From positions 1 through 64,000 of the forward strand of contig NZ_JAATJI010000002.1 in the NCBI RefSeq assembly GCF_011927825.1: a stretch of 64,000 nt of DNA. Direction: 5' to 3'. The position numbers and the translations under genes were made by a program. Positions 1 to 8,301 of the stretch are shown in pieces. The stretch's first letter is position 1. The number at the start of each line of letters is the position of its first letter. This DNA is from Polymorphobacter fuscus (lineage in GTDB: Bacteria > Pseudomonadota > Alphaproteobacteria > Sphingomonadales > Sphingomonadaceae). The notes below the pieces were generated by a model. It made no database searches. It was given only the letters and a program-made list of their open reading frames with translations, and was not told where the DNA came from.

Positions 1-103
1 TGCCGCTTTCGACCACTTGGATCACCGTCATCGCCGTGCGGGCGACCGCTGGCGCGGCGGGGTGGTTGTGCCCCGGGACAGCGTCGCTCGCGATGCGCTG
101 CAT
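1..103 (-). CDS. possible 5' fragment of an unrecognised gene running off the left edge
   Basis: The first 178 bases hold no gene I can name. On the minus strand one frame stays open to the edge, with ATG codons at 103 and 31 and a GC-rich third position. Its peptide begins MQRIASDAVPGHNHPAAPAV. It would lie just downstream of coq7 in the same direction. No ribosome binding site precedes either ATG. A competing plus-strand frame is open from base 2 to a TGA at 128-130, so even the strand is uncertain. Confidence 0.2.
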   Translation of the reverse strand, partial: MQRIASDAVPGHNHPAAPAVARTAMTVIQVVESG

Positions 104-178
104 CGCGCCGCTGCTCGCGTCTTGCCCTGAGCCAGAATCACCGCCGTGCCGATGACCCAAGTTTGATCGAAAACCGCT

Positions 179-727
179 CTAAAGCCGCTTCGCCACGCCG
201 ATGGCGACGCGGCACCCGGCGCGAATGGCGGCCTGCATAATCGGGAAGCCATTCTCGCCGCTGTGGGCGGCGGCGGTCTCGCGATGGGCGACTTCGTCGG
301 CGCGGAAATCATCGACCATCGCCGCCAGCGTCGGGTCGGCGCCATCGGCCAGCGCGTCCGCCTGCTCGCCATAATGGGCGTCGATGACGGTTTCGACCGC
401 CACGGTCGCCGCCATCGCCGCCTTGGGGCCGATCAGCGCCGTCGCGGCGCCGAGCGCATAGCCGGCAACATGCCAGATCGGCGCGAACACCGTCGGGCGG
501 ACGCCGCGTTCGACCATCAGCGCATTGAACGCTTCGAGGTGGCGCTGCTCCTGCGCGGCCATATGGGCGATCTCGCCGGCAACGCGCCCGCGCCCGCCCA
601 TCACCGCCAGCTGTCCGGCATAGATGCGCGCCGCACCATATTCGCCGGCCTGGTTGACGCGGACCATCGGCCGCGTGTCGACCCGCCGGTCGCCGGGCAG
701 GTGCCTTACGCGCGTTTCAGTCGCCAC
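179..727 (-). CDS. coq7: COQ7-family demethoxyubiquinone hydroxylase
   Basis: Di-iron monooxygenase of 182 residues that hydroxylates demethoxyubiquinone in late ubiquinone biosynthesis, acting at the inner membrane. The six expected carboxylate/histidine ligands are visible: Glu29 (NQAGEYGAARIYAGQ), Glu60/His63 (EQRH), Glu112 (VETVIDAHYGEQ) and Glu145/His148 (ADEVAHRE). The start is the GTG at 725-727, because GGAGGA lies at good spacing before it. The gene therefore overlaps the 3' end of dsbB by 22 bases, which suggests translational coupling. It is last in the run ctpA, yqaA-like, dsbB, coq7. A COQ9 homologue lies elsewhere in the window near 36.4 kb. Confidence 0.93.
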   Translation of the reverse strand: MATETRVRHLPGDRRVDTRPMVRVNQAGEYGAARIYAGQLAVMGGRGRVAGEIAHMAAQEQRHLEAFNALMVERGVRPTVFAPIWHVAGYALGAATALIGPKAAMAATVAVETVIDAHYGEQADALADGADPTLAAMVDDFRADEVAHRETAAAHSGENGFPIMQAAIRAGCRVAIGVAKRL

Positions 728-1170
728 AGGGCCGTTCCTCCGATTGCGATCGATATCAGTGCATTCCACCCTGCCATGGAAATGCCGAAAAGCGACCAGG
801 CGATGGCGTCGCACCGGACCAGCGGCTGTGCCATGATCTGGCCCATCACATCGGCGGCCGATCCGGTGACCGGTGCTGCGGCACAGGCGGTGATGCCCGG
901 CCACCAGTGCTGCTCGACACCGACATGAAAGACCGCGATCGCGGCGCCCGCCAAGACCGCCAGCGCTGACAGTGCCAGCACGGCGCGGGCATGGCGCAGC
1001 ACCCAGCCGAGCAACGCCAGCGCCAGCGCCGCGACCAGCGCCCAGCGCTGCCACAGGCACATTTCGCACGGCGCCAGCCCGCCGACATGTTGAAACGCCA
1101 GCGCACCGCCGAGCAGCGCCGCGGGGCCGGTCAGCAGCAGCGCCGTGACGGGCCAGCGGTCAGAGCGCAT
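706..1170 (-). CDS. dsbB: disulfide bond formation protein B (DsbB family)
   Basis: Inner-membrane quinone reductase family that reoxidises DsbA and passes electrons to quinone. The 154-residue protein has four hydrophobic segments, a periplasmic CxxC pair (Cys35-Cys38 in PCEMCLWQRW) and a second pair, Cys96 and Cys120, in the other periplasmic loop. This is the DsbB redox arrangement. The ATG at 1168-1170 gives the usual compact N-terminus. The 5' end overlaps the stop of the YqaA-like gene, and the 3' end overlaps coq7. Being next to a ubiquinone-biosynthesis gene fits a quinone-dependent enzyme, though that link is inference. Confidence 0.9.
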   Translation of the reverse strand: MRSDRWPVTALLLTGPAALLGGALAFQHVGGLAPCEMCLWQRWALVAALALALLGWVLRHARAVLALSALAVLAGAAIAVFHVGVEQHWWPGITACAAAPVTGSAADVMGQIMAQPLVRCDAIAWSLFGISMAGWNALISIAIGGTALWRLKRA

Positions 1171-1753
1171 AGCGGACGATGACGAACCCGCCGACGAACA
1201 GCCCCGTCGCCACCAGCGCCAGCTGGTGGAAATATTTGTCGATGATGACCTGCGCCGCGTCGCCATAGCGGCGCAGCACCAGCGCGACGAGGAAGAAACG
1301 CCCGCCGCGCCCCAGGATCGACGCCGCGATCAGCACTGGCAGCCCCAGGCCCACACTGCCGGCGGCGATCGTCGCCACCTTGTAGGGGATGGGCAGAAAG
1401 GCGAAGGCCAGCATCCACCAGAAGCCATGCGCCTTGATGTTGGCGGCAAAGGCAACGAACCGGTCTTCATAGCCATACAGCTGCAGCAGCGGCACGCCGA
1501 TCGTCTTGAACAACAGCGCGCCGATGGCATAGCCGAGCAGCGCCCCGCACACCGACGCGACGGTCGACACCGCGGCATAGCGGAAGGATTTTTCCGGCCG
1601 CGCGATCGACATCGGGATCTGCATGACATCGGGCGGGATCGGGAAGAACGAGGAATCGGCAAAACTGATGAATGCCAGCCATTTGATGGCACCGGGCCCG
1701 GCTGCCTTGGCGAGCGTCCAGTCGTAAAGGCGACGAAGCACAAGCGTTCCCAT
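1160..1753 (-). CDS. YqaA/DedA-like VTT-domain membrane protein
   Basis: Integral membrane protein of 197 residues from the YqaA branch of the DedA/VTT superfamily, whose members are linked to membrane homeostasis and lipid transport. Visible signatures include a hydrophobic re-entrant-type segment (SFADSSFFPIPPDVM), a glycine-rich helix (SVCGALLGYAIGALL) and a conserved basic GRGGRFF stretch before the last helices. The ATG at 1751-1753 is chosen; an upstream in-frame TTG at 1804 would add 17 residues lacking membrane character. The stop overlaps the dsbB start region. Exact substrate unknown. Confidence 0.8.
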   Translation of the reverse strand: MGTLVLRRLYDWTLAKAAGPGAIKWLAFISFADSSFFPIPPDVMQIPMSIARPEKSFRYAAVSTVASVCGALLGYAIGALLFKTIGVPLLQLYGYEDRFVAFAANIKAHGFWWMLAFAFLPIPYKVATIAAGSVGLGLPVLIAASILGRGGRFFLVALVLRRYGDAAQVIIDKYFHQLALVATGLFVGGFVIVRYAL

Positions 1754-1819
1754 CAAGTCGGCGAGCTTGACCGCTTCCTTAGTCGGCGATGCTGCACTGC
1801 GCAATCGCCGCTGCCGGGT

Positions 1820-1896
1820 CTATTTCCGCAGCGAGGCTGCCAGGACTATTTCCGCAGCGAAGCTGCCAGGACTATTTCCGCAGCGAAGCGGCTGCC
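1820..1896. repeat. three tandem 26-bp copies that include the ctpA stop codon
   Basis: The 15-mer CTATTTCCGCAGCGA recurs at 1820, 1846 and 1872, a period of exactly 26 bases. The intervening GCTGCCAGGA segments are near identical. The copy at 1872 is the last codons and stop of ctpA read on the minus strand; the other two lie just downstream. The array looks like local amplification of the 3' end of ctpA, so loss of the first stop would append further in-register copies only after frame change. Confidence 0.85.
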
Positions 1897-3227
1897 CCCG
1901 CCGGCGCCGCCGCCGCCGTCTGCACCGGGCCACCGGGCGCCAGCCGATCGATCAGCCGTGTGGCGTAATCGAGCTGGAAGTCGGTGATGCCCTTTTTCTT
2001 CAGCTGCTCGGGCGTGTCGGCAAAGCGCGGGTCGGTCTTGTCGTCGGTCTCGACGATCTTCTCCGTGCCGTCCTTCATCTCGTTGATCAGATGCTTGCGC
2101 AGATCGGCCTCGCGCACCCGCGGCCGGTCGGCGCGCGTCGCATCCGACAGCTGCGGTACGGTGATGTCGGGCTCGATCCCGGCCTCTTGGACGCTGCGGC
2201 CCGATGGCGTGAAATAGCGCCCGGTGGTCAACCGCAACGCCGAGTCCTGGCTGAGCGGAATCAGCGTCTGCACTGATCCCTTGCCGAAGCTGCGCTGCCC
2301 CAGCACGATGGCGCGGCGCTGGTCCTGCAACGCCCCGGCGACGATTTCCGCCGCCGACGCCGAGCCTTCATCGACCAGCACGACCACCGGCCGGCCGCCG
2401 GTCAGGTCGCCGGACTTGGCGAAATAGCGCTGGATGTCGTTCTTGGTGCGGCCGCGCTGCGAAACGATCTCGCCCTTGTCGAGGAACACGTCGCTGACAT
2501 CGATGGCCTGGTCGAGCAGACCGCCGGGGTTGGAACGCAGGTCGACGACAAACCCCGCCAGCTTGTCGCCCAGCGTCTTCTCGATGCTCGTCACCGCCGT
2601 CCGCGTCGCGTCTCCGGTGGTCTTGTTGAAGGTCGATATGCGGATGATGCCGACATTGCCGCGGACTTCATATTTGACCGGCTTGATCTGGATGACTTCG
2701 CGCTTCATCGAAAAATCGAGCGGCTTGGTCGACCCTTCGCGTACCACCGTCAGCTTGACGTCGGTGCCGGGCTTGCCGCGCATCTTGTCGACCGCTTCCT
2801 GCAGCGAGGTGCCATAGATCAGCTCGCCATCGAGATGGGTGATGTAATCGCCCGCCTTGATCCCGGCGCGCGCCGCCGGCGTGTCGTCGGTGGGGGAAAT
2901 CACCTTGACCGCGCCGTCCTCGGTGGTGACGGTCAGGCCAAGGCCACCATATTCGCCATCGGTGGTCTGGCGCATGTTCTGGAAATCGCGCGCATCGAGA
3001 TAGGACGAATGCGGGTCGAGGCTGGTCAGCATGCCGTTGATCGCGCCTTCGATCAGCGCCTTGTCGTCGACCTTGTCGACATAATCCGCCCGCACCCGCT
3101 CGAACACGTCCATCAACGTGTCGAGCTCCTTGTAGGTGTCGCTCTGCGCCGCCGCACGCACGGCCACCCCGGCCGGAATCACCGCCAGCGCGGCAAGGGG
3201 CAGCACGATCTTCCAGCGGGACGACAT
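1872..3227 (-). CDS. ctpA: S41 family carboxyl-terminal processing peptidase
   Basis: Periplasmic tail-specific serine protease of 451 residues. It has an N-terminal signal/anchor segment (about 7-27), an S41 N-terminal helical region, a PDZ domain at about 88-165 and the peptidase core at about 190-370. The Ser-Lys dyad is visible as Ser291 in GSASAAEI and Lys316 in SFGKGSVQ, 25 residues apart as in the family. The tail is alanine/proline rich and ends in the repeat unit described above. The ATG at 3225-3227 precedes a good signal sequence. It heads the run toward coq7. Confidence 0.94.
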   Translation of the reverse strand: MSSRWKIVLPLAALAVIPAGVAVRAAAQSDTYKELDTLMDVFERVRADYVDKVDDKALIEGAINGMLTSLDPHSSYLDARDFQNMRQTTDGEYGGLGLTVTTEDGAVKVISPTDDTPAARAGIKAGDYITHLDGELIYGTSLQEAVDKMRGKPGTDVKLTVVREGSTKPLDFSMKREVIQIKPVKYEVRGNVGIIRISTFNKTTGDATRTAVTSIEKTLGDKLAGFVVDLRSNPGGLLDQAIDVSDVFLDKGEIVSQRGRTKNDIQRYFAKSGDLTGGRPVVVLVDEGSASAAEIVAGALQDQRRAIVLGQRSFGKGSVQTLIPLSQDSALRLTTGRYFTPSGRSVQEAGIEPDITVPQLSDATRADRPRVREADLRKHLINEMKDGTEKIVETDDKTDPRFADTPEQLKKKGITDFQLDYATRLIDRLAPGGPVQTAAAAPAGAAASLRK

Positions 3228-3384
3228 CACGGGGCACCAGCCTTTTCGCAACACAGACGCACAGGATAGCACAAGCCGGCCGCCGCGCCAGCGCCGCGTT
3301 GCCACACAGATCGTGCCTCGGATTGTCACCGAAACCGGCTATGGGCATCGCGCGTTGACGCTGCACATAATCAGGAGAGCTTCC

Positions 3385-4200
3385 ATGCCGATGATCGAAA
3401 CCGACGATGGCACCGCGCTGTATTTCAAGGAATGGGGCGATGGCCCGGCGGTGATCCTCATCCATGGCTGGCCGCTCAGCGCCGACAGCTGGGACGACCA
3501 GGCCATGGCGATCGCCGAGCATGGCTATCGTGTCATCGCCTATGATCGCCGCGGGTTCGGCCGCTCCGACCAGCCGTGGGAAGGCTATGACTATGACACG
3601 CTCGCCGACGACCTGGCCGCGGTGATCGAGGCCTGCGACGTCGAGGATCCCGCGCTGGTCGGCTTTTCGATGGGCGGCGGCGAAGTCGCGCGCTACCTGA
3701 CGCGCCACGGCGGCGCCTCCAAGGTCGCGCTCATCGCCTCGGTCGTGCCGTTCCTCCTGCAGACGCCCGATCATGCCGATGGCGTTCCGCAAGCGGTGTT
3801 CGACACGATCACCGACGGGATCGAAAAGGACCGCGCCGACTTCCTCAAGGGCTTCCTGAAGGACTTCTACGGCGTCGGCCTGATCAGCGCGCCGGTCAGC
3901 GATGCCCAGCTCGAATGGTCGCTGCAGATCGCGCTCCAGGCCGGCCTGAAGGGCACGATCGATTGCGTCGAAGCCTTTTCGGCGACCGATTTCCGCCCCG
4001 ACCTTGCCAGCTTCACCATGCCGACGCTGATCATCCATGGCACCGCCGACAAGACCGTGCCGATCGAGATCACGGCGCGCGCTGCCGCCAAGGCGATCCC
4101 GCACGCCCGGCTCGTCGAATATGACGGCGCCCCGCACGGCCTGCTCGCAACCCACAAGAACGAGATCAGCCGCGACCTGATCGCCTTCCTCGACAGCTGA
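3385..4200 (+). CDS. alpha/beta hydrolase, non-haem chloroperoxidase type
   Basis: Soluble 271-residue alpha/beta-fold hydrolase. The catalytic triad can be read as Ser95 in GFSMGGG, Asp222 in GTADKTVP and His251 in GAPHGL, and the oxyanion-hole HGW motif is near residue 28. The sequence pattern is that of cofactor-free haloperoxidases/esterases (for example HGWPLSADSW and YDRRGFGRS). The true substrate cannot be inferred. An AGGAGA lies upstream of the ATG at 3385. The gene is divergent from ctpA, with about 155 bases between them for both promoters, and convergent with the M28 peptidase. Confidence 0.9.
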   Translation: MPMIETDDGTALYFKEWGDGPAVILIHGWPLSADSWDDQAMAIAEHGYRVIAYDRRGFGRSDQPWEGYDYDTLADDLAAVIEACDVEDPALVGFSMGGGEVARYLTRHGGASKVALIASVVPFLLQTPDHADGVPQAVFDTITDGIEKDRADFLKGFLKDFYGVGLISAPVSDAQLEWSLQIALQAGLKGTIDCVEAFSATDFRPDLASFTMPTLIIHGTADKTVPIEITARAAAKAIPHARLVEYDGAPHGLLATHKNEISRDLIAFLDS

Positions 4201-4207
4201 AGCCAAG

Positions 4208-4235
4208 CCCGGCCCGGGTGCGACCCCGGGCCGGG
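4208..4235. terminator. GC-rich hairpin between convergent genes
   Basis: Perfect 11-bp inverted repeat (CCCGGCCCGGG and CCCGGGCCGGG, loop of 6) just after the hydrolase stop and just before the M28 peptidase stop. It lacks a T-run, so termination is likely but not proven. Confidence 0.5.
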
Positions 4236-4241
4236 GGCCGG

Positions 4242-5819
4242 CTATTGCGGCCGGAACACGCTCGTCGCCAGCCACGCCGGCCGTGTGGGCGTGTCGGCGA
4301 CGTCGCGCGCGATGGCGGTAACGAAATCGTCGAGCTTGATCGCCTCGTCGGCCAGCACGCCCGGTTGCGCCAGGTCGTCGTCGGGCGCGTGATAGCGGTT
4401 GGCGCGCCAGTCATGCTCGATGGCGAATTCCGGGCTGCCCTTGACGAAGCCGAACTTGAACGCCAGCGCCGGGATGCCGGCCTTGACGAAGCTGAACTGG
4501 TCGGTGCGAACGAAGCTGTTGCGGTCGGGCAGGGGGTCGGGCGTCAGCGCTAGCCCCTGCGTTCCCGCAACCTTGCGCGCCACGGCGCCCAGCGTGCTTT
4601 CGCCATCGCCCTGGACCAGCACCAACTTCAACGGCCACAGCGGCAGCGGCATGTCGAAGTTGAGGTTGGCGACGATGGCCGCCTTGGGCACCGTCGGCCG
4701 CTGCGCGAAATAATGGGAGCCGAGCAGGCCCTTTTCCTCCGCCGTGACGATGACGAACAGCATCGATCGCTTCGGCCGCGGCCCGGCCTTCAACTGTGCG
4801 GCGATGTCGAGAACGCTCGCCACCCCCGAAGCATCGTCCATGGCGCCATTGTAGATCGGGTCGCCGTTGATCGGCTTGCCGACGCCGATATGGTCGAGGT
4901 GCGCCGACATCACGACATATTCGGACCGCAGCCCGGGATCCGACCCGTCGAGCCGGGCGACCAGATTGGGGGACAGCACCGGCTGGCGGGTGGCAGCGAC
5001 ATCTGCCTGCAGCCGCCGGGCAAGGGCAAAGCCCGGCACCGGCTGCGACGCGTCGGCGAGGGCCGCCATTTCGGCAAAGCTGTGGCCCGATGCCGCGAAC
5101 AGCGCCTCGCTGCGGGCCGGATCGACGCTGGCGATGAAGAAGCCGTCGGGCGTGTCGCGCAGCGCGGCATCGGCAAGATACATGCCCGACTGGCTGGCAA
5201 GCAGCATGCGCCGTGCCCAGGGGATTTCGACCTGCGCCGGCGTGACCAGGCTGATGACACCCACGGCCCCGGCATCGCGCAGAAAGCCGTTGCGCGCCGA
5301 CCGGTTGGCCGCCTTCATCGGCCCCGGCAGGTCGGCCGGCCCGCCGGAGATCACCACGGCGATCTTGCCCTTCAGGTCGACGCCGGCAAGGTCGTCATGC
5401 CCGGGCAGTTTCAGCCCATAGCCGATGAACACCAGCGGCGCGTCGATCGTCGCTGCCCGCGGCGCATTGCCGGGGGAGATCAGCAGGTCGCTGCCGATCG
5501 CCAATGGCGTGCGGCTGCCGTCGGCACCGATCAGCGCTCCGCGCGACGCCGCATGGTCGACGCGCTGTTCCTCGAACCGCACCGGCTGGTAAAAGCCGTC
5601 GGTGCCCGCCGGCGCCAGCCCCAATGCCTTGAACCGGTCGATGACATATGTTGCCGCCAGGTCATAGCCCTTGCTGCCCGGCAGTCGCCCCTCGGTCGCA
5701 TCGCCGGCGATCGCCTCGATATCCGCCCACCAGGCCTTGCCGCGCGGCGTGTTCGCCTCCGCCGCAAAAACCGGTGTCGACAGCAACAGGGCGGAAATGG
5801 CGAGCGAGCGAAGGATCAT
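4242..5819 (-). CDS. M28 family zinc metallopeptidase with PA-type insert
   Basis: Exported 525-residue aminopeptidase-like protein. The signal peptide spans residues 1-20 (cleavage near VFA-AE). A protease-associated segment occupies about 105-260 and the M28 catalytic domain about 280-510. Zinc ligands and catalytic acids are visible: His307 and Asp309 (SAHLDH), Asp328 (AMDDASG), Glu361/Glu362 (TAEEKG), Asp389 (NFD) and a C-terminal His in RYHAPDDD. It probably trims peptides in the periplasm. It appears to be transcribed alone and ends at a shared hairpin with the convergent hydrolase gene. Confidence 0.92.
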   Translation of the reverse strand: MILRSLAISALLLSTPVFAAEANTPRGKAWWADIEAIAGDATEGRLPGSKGYDLAATYVIDRFKALGLAPAGTDGFYQPVRFEEQRVDHAASRGALIGADGSRTPLAIGSDLLISPGNAPRAATIDAPLVFIGYGLKLPGHDDLAGVDLKGKIAVVISGGPADLPGPMKAANRSARNGFLRDAGAVGVISLVTPAQVEIPWARRMLLASQSGMYLADAALRDTPDGFFIASVDPARSEALFAASGHSFAEMAALADASQPVPGFALARRLQADVAATRQPVLSPNLVARLDGSDPGLRSEYVVMSAHLDHIGVGKPINGDPIYNGAMDDASGVASVLDIAAQLKAGPRPKRSMLFVIVTAEEKGLLGSHYFAQRPTVPKAAIVANLNFDMPLPLWPLKLVLVQGDGESTLGAVARKVAGTQGLALTPDPLPDRNSFVRTDQFSFVKAGIPALAFKFGFVKGSPEFAIEHDWRANRYHAPDDDLAQPGVLADEAIKLDDFVTAIARDVADTPTRPAWLATSVFRPQ

Positions 5820-5839
5820 GCCCCCACGCTAACGGCTTC

Positions 5840-6199
5840 TCACGGCGTGTCGAGGGTACAGCCATATTCGGGGTCGAACTGCGCCGTGCGCTTCGAAACC
5901 CAGGGCACGCGCGCGGTGATGCGCCGCGCCGCCGCATCCTCCGCCACCTCGACGATCTCGGTGCCGGGTTCGAAATCGGTCTTGCACGATGCCATGTCGC
6001 GGTTGCCGACATAGCGGCACGAACAGACGACATGGGCGATATAACCGGCGCCGACATCGGCCCGCTTGCCCAGGCTGCTGTATTTCAACCCCAGCCAGCC
6101 GCCTGACAGGAGGCACAGCAGCAGCACCGGCCCCCAGATCAGCCAGCGCCGCTTGCGCGCCGATGTTCCGGCGATTTCCGGCCCCGCGCTTGCGTTCAT
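5840..6199 (-). CDS. conserved small membrane-anchored cysteine-containing protein, function unknown
   Basis: Protein of 119 residues with a basic N-terminus, one transmembrane helix (about 20-38) and a short exported domain. That domain holds four cysteines (59, 61, 72, 114), three of them clustered in VVCSCRYVGNRDMASCKTDF. Exported location makes disulfides more likely than metal binding, but this is inference. It ends 20 bases before the M28 peptidase start, in the same direction, and is divergent from the serine hydrolase at 6226. I recall similar proteins next to such serine hydrolases in sphingomonads but cannot verify that here. Confidence 0.75.
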   Translation of the reverse strand: MNASAGPEIAGTSARKRRWLIWGPVLLLCLLSGGWLGLKYSSLGKRADVGAGYIAHVVCSCRYVGNRDMASCKTDFEPGTEIVEVAEDAAARRITARVPWVSKRTAQFDPEYGCTLDTP

Positions 6200-6225
6200 G
6201 CCGCTGCCCCTTCTAACGTCGACCG

Positions 6226-7341
6226 ATGACGGGCAAACGAGACTCCATGCGGCGGCAGCAATCAAGCCTGTTTGTGGCGGGCGTCGCTCTGGCGTTCGTC
6301 GCGGCACCGGTCGCCGCACCCGTGGCCGCCCGCGCGCCGCTGGCACCGCCAACAGGCGCGCTCCCCGCCGCCGACGCCTTTTTCACCGATCCGGCGCTGG
6401 CCGAAACCCGCGCGCTCATCGTCCTGCAGGGCGGCAAGCGCATCTATGAACGCTATGCCCCGGGCTACGGCCCCGGCAACCGCTTCATTTCCTGGTCGAT
6501 GGCGAAATCGGTCACCGCGACGCTGGTTGGCGATCTGGTCAGCGACGGTCGGCTGGAACTCGACACGCCGGCGCCCGTACCGGAATGGCGCCGCACCGCC
6601 GATGATCCGCGCGCCGCGATCACCCTGCGCCAGCTGCTCAACATGTCGTCGGGACTGAAGCACATCGAATCCGACCCCCCCGAAGCCGCCGACACCAACC
6701 GCGCGCTGTTCGCCGACAAAAGCCGCGACATCGTCGCCCATGCGACGGCGGCGCCGCTGCAGGCGCAGCCGGGCACGGTCTTCCAATATTCGACGCTGAC
6801 GACGCACATCCTCGCCGACATCGTGCAGCGGACCATTGCGCCCGGCGCCACCACGCCGGCAGCACGGCGCCGGGCGATGCGCGACTTCATCAACACCCGC
6901 CTTGCCGGCCCCGCCGCCATGCCGTCGCTGCTGTGCGAATTCGATCCCCAGGGCCATCTGCTCGGCGGCTCCTTCTGCCACGCCAGCGCGCGGGACTGGG
7001 CCAATTTCGGGCAGCTCTATCTCGGCCGCGGCGTCGTCGCCGGCCGCGCCGTGGTCAGCCCGGCCTGGGTCGATTTCGTCCAGACCCCGGCGCCGACCAA
7101 CCCGGCCTATGGCGGGCAATTCTGGCGCAACCGCACGCCGGCGAATGGCAAGGACAGTGCGCTGTTCGCGTCGCAGGGCCCCGCGGATGCCTATGCCGCC
7201 ATCGGCCACCTCGGCCAATATGTCATCATCGTGCCGTCGAAGCAGCTGGTCGTCGTCCGCCTCGGCAAGACGCAGGACGATCGCCTGCAGCCGGTGCGAA
7301 CGGCGCTCGGCCGGCTGGTCAACGGGGTGGCGGTGCCATGA
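6226..7341 (+). CDS. serine hydrolase, class C beta-lactamase-like family
   Basis: Exported 371-residue penicillin-binding-protein-fold hydrolase (beta-lactamase/6-aminohexanoate-dimer hydrolase type). It has a signal peptide (about 8-36), the nucleophile motif Ser91-x-x-Lys94 in SWSMAKSV and a second motif Tyr188-Ser-Thr. True substrate is unknown; many relatives are esterases or amidases, so beta-lactam resistance should not be assumed. ATG codons at 6226 and 6247 are both possible; the second gives a cleaner signal peptide. Its stop overlaps the next gene in an ATGA. Confidence 0.87.
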   Translation: MTGKRDSMRRQQSSLFVAGVALAFVAAPVAAPVAARAPLAPPTGALPAADAFFTDPALAETRALIVLQGGKRIYERYAPGYGPGNRFISWSMAKSVTATLVGDLVSDGRLELDTPAPVPEWRRTADDPRAAITLRQLLNMSSGLKHIESDPPEAADTNRALFADKSRDIVAHATAAPLQAQPGTVFQYSTLTTHILADIVQRTIAPGATTPAARRRAMRDFINTRLAGPAAMPSLLCEFDPQGHLLGGSFCHASARDWANFGQLYLGRGVVAGRAVVSPAWVDFVQTPAPTNPAYGGQFWRNRTPANGKDSALFASQGPADAYAAIGHLGQYVIIVPSKQLVVVRLGKTQDDRLQPVRTALGRLVNGVAVP

Positions 7342-7823
7342 CCCCCGATTATCGCATCACCGACATCAAGCTCGACGAACGCACCATCCTGTGGCGCAAT
7401 GCCGATATCGAGCAGGAACGCCGCGTCGCCATCTTCGACCTGCTGGAAGGCAACAGCTTCCAGCCGCTCGCCGCCGGCGATTATGGCAACCACGGGCCGT
7501 ACAAGGTCAAGCTCGGGGTCGAGGAAGGCCGGCTGACGGTCGCCATCAACGCCGCCGACGACAGCGAACTCGAATGTTTCGTCCTGCCGCTGGCGCCGTT
7601 TCGCCGCACCGTGCGCGATTATTTCGCCATCTGCGACAGCTATTACCAGGCGATCCGCCAGGCCAGCCCGGCCCAGATCGAAACCATCGACATGGCCCGC
7701 CGCGCCATTCACAACGACGCTGCCGAAGCGCTGAAGGAACGGCTGGAAGCAAAGGTTCTCGTCGATTTCGACACGGCGCGGCGGCTGTTCACGCTGATCT
7801 GCGTGCTGCATATCAGGGGATAA
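7338..7823 (+). CDS. UPF0262 family protein
   Basis: Soluble 161-residue protein of the alphaproteobacterial UPF0262 family, function unknown. It begins MTPDYRITDIKLDERTILWR and contains the family core EQERRVAIFDLLEGNSF and LPLAPFRRTVRDYF. There is no signal peptide or membrane helix. The ATG at 7338 overlaps the preceding TGA by four bases, indicating translational coupling with the serine hydrolase. The GNAT gene follows after 3 bases, so the three probably form one transcript. Confidence 0.88.
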   Translation: MTPDYRITDIKLDERTILWRNADIEQERRVAIFDLLEGNSFQPLAAGDYGNHGPYKVKLGVEEGRLTVAINAADDSELECFVLPLAPFRRTVRDYFAICDSYYQAIRQASPAQIETIDMARRAIHNDAAEALKERLEAKVLVDFDTARRLFTLICVLHIRG

Positions 7824-7826
7824 GGC

Positions 7827-8261
7827 GTGGCGCCGGGGTGCACCGTCCGCCTGCTTGGCCCTGCCGACGCCGCGCTGCTCGCCGACCCGGCCGACGACGT
7901 CTTCGACGCTGCCGTCCTGCCTCACCTTGCCGAAGCGTTTCTCGGCGACCCGCGCCACCATATCGCGGTCGCCATCGCCGATGGCCGCATCGTCGGCTTT
8001 GCCTCAGGCGTCCATTACATCCACCCCGACAAGCCGGCGCAGATGTTCATCAACGAGGTCGGCGTCGCCGGGCCGTGGCAGCGGCAGGGGCTTGGCCGCG
8101 CCGTGATGGCAGCGCTGCTCGACCATGCCCGCACCCTTCGCTGCGGCGAGGCCTGGGTGCTCACCGATGACGACAACGCGGCGGCACGCGCGCTCTACAC
8201 GGCCGCCGGCGGCGCCGACGCACCGGCGGGGCGCATTTTCGTTATCGACCTGGGCGAATGA
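7827..8261 (+). CDS. GNAT family N-acetyltransferase
   Basis: Protein of 144 residues with the GNAT fold. The acetyl-CoA pyrophosphate loop is visible as QRQGLGRAV near residue 89 (consensus R/Q-x-x-G-x-G/A), preceded by the beta-4 strand MFINEVGV and followed by a C-terminal NAAARALYTAAGG segment typical of the superfamily. It resembles aminoglycoside 3-N-acetyltransferase-like GNATs, but the acceptor cannot be told from sequence. It starts with GTG three bases after the UPF0262 stop. Confidence 0.85.
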   Translation: MAPGCTVRLLGPADAALLADPADDVFDAAVLPHLAEAFLGDPRHHIAVAIADGRIVGFASGVHYIHPDKPAQMFINEVGVAGPWQRQGLGRAVMAALLDHARTLRCGEAWVLTDDDNAAARALYTAAGGADAPAGRIFVIDLGE

Positions 8262-8301
8262 ATCGCGTTGAAGGACGAGATCAACCAAGATCTGGAAACC
8301 T

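Noticed and set aside
6226..7341. Beta-lactam resistance gene
   Set aside because: SxxK and YxS motifs are shared by many esterases and amidases of this fold; there is no specific beta-lactamase signature or resistance context.
7827..8261. Aminoglycoside resistance acetyltransferase
   Set aside because: GNAT fold is clear, but the acceptor cannot be inferred; it lies in a core operon without mobility signs.
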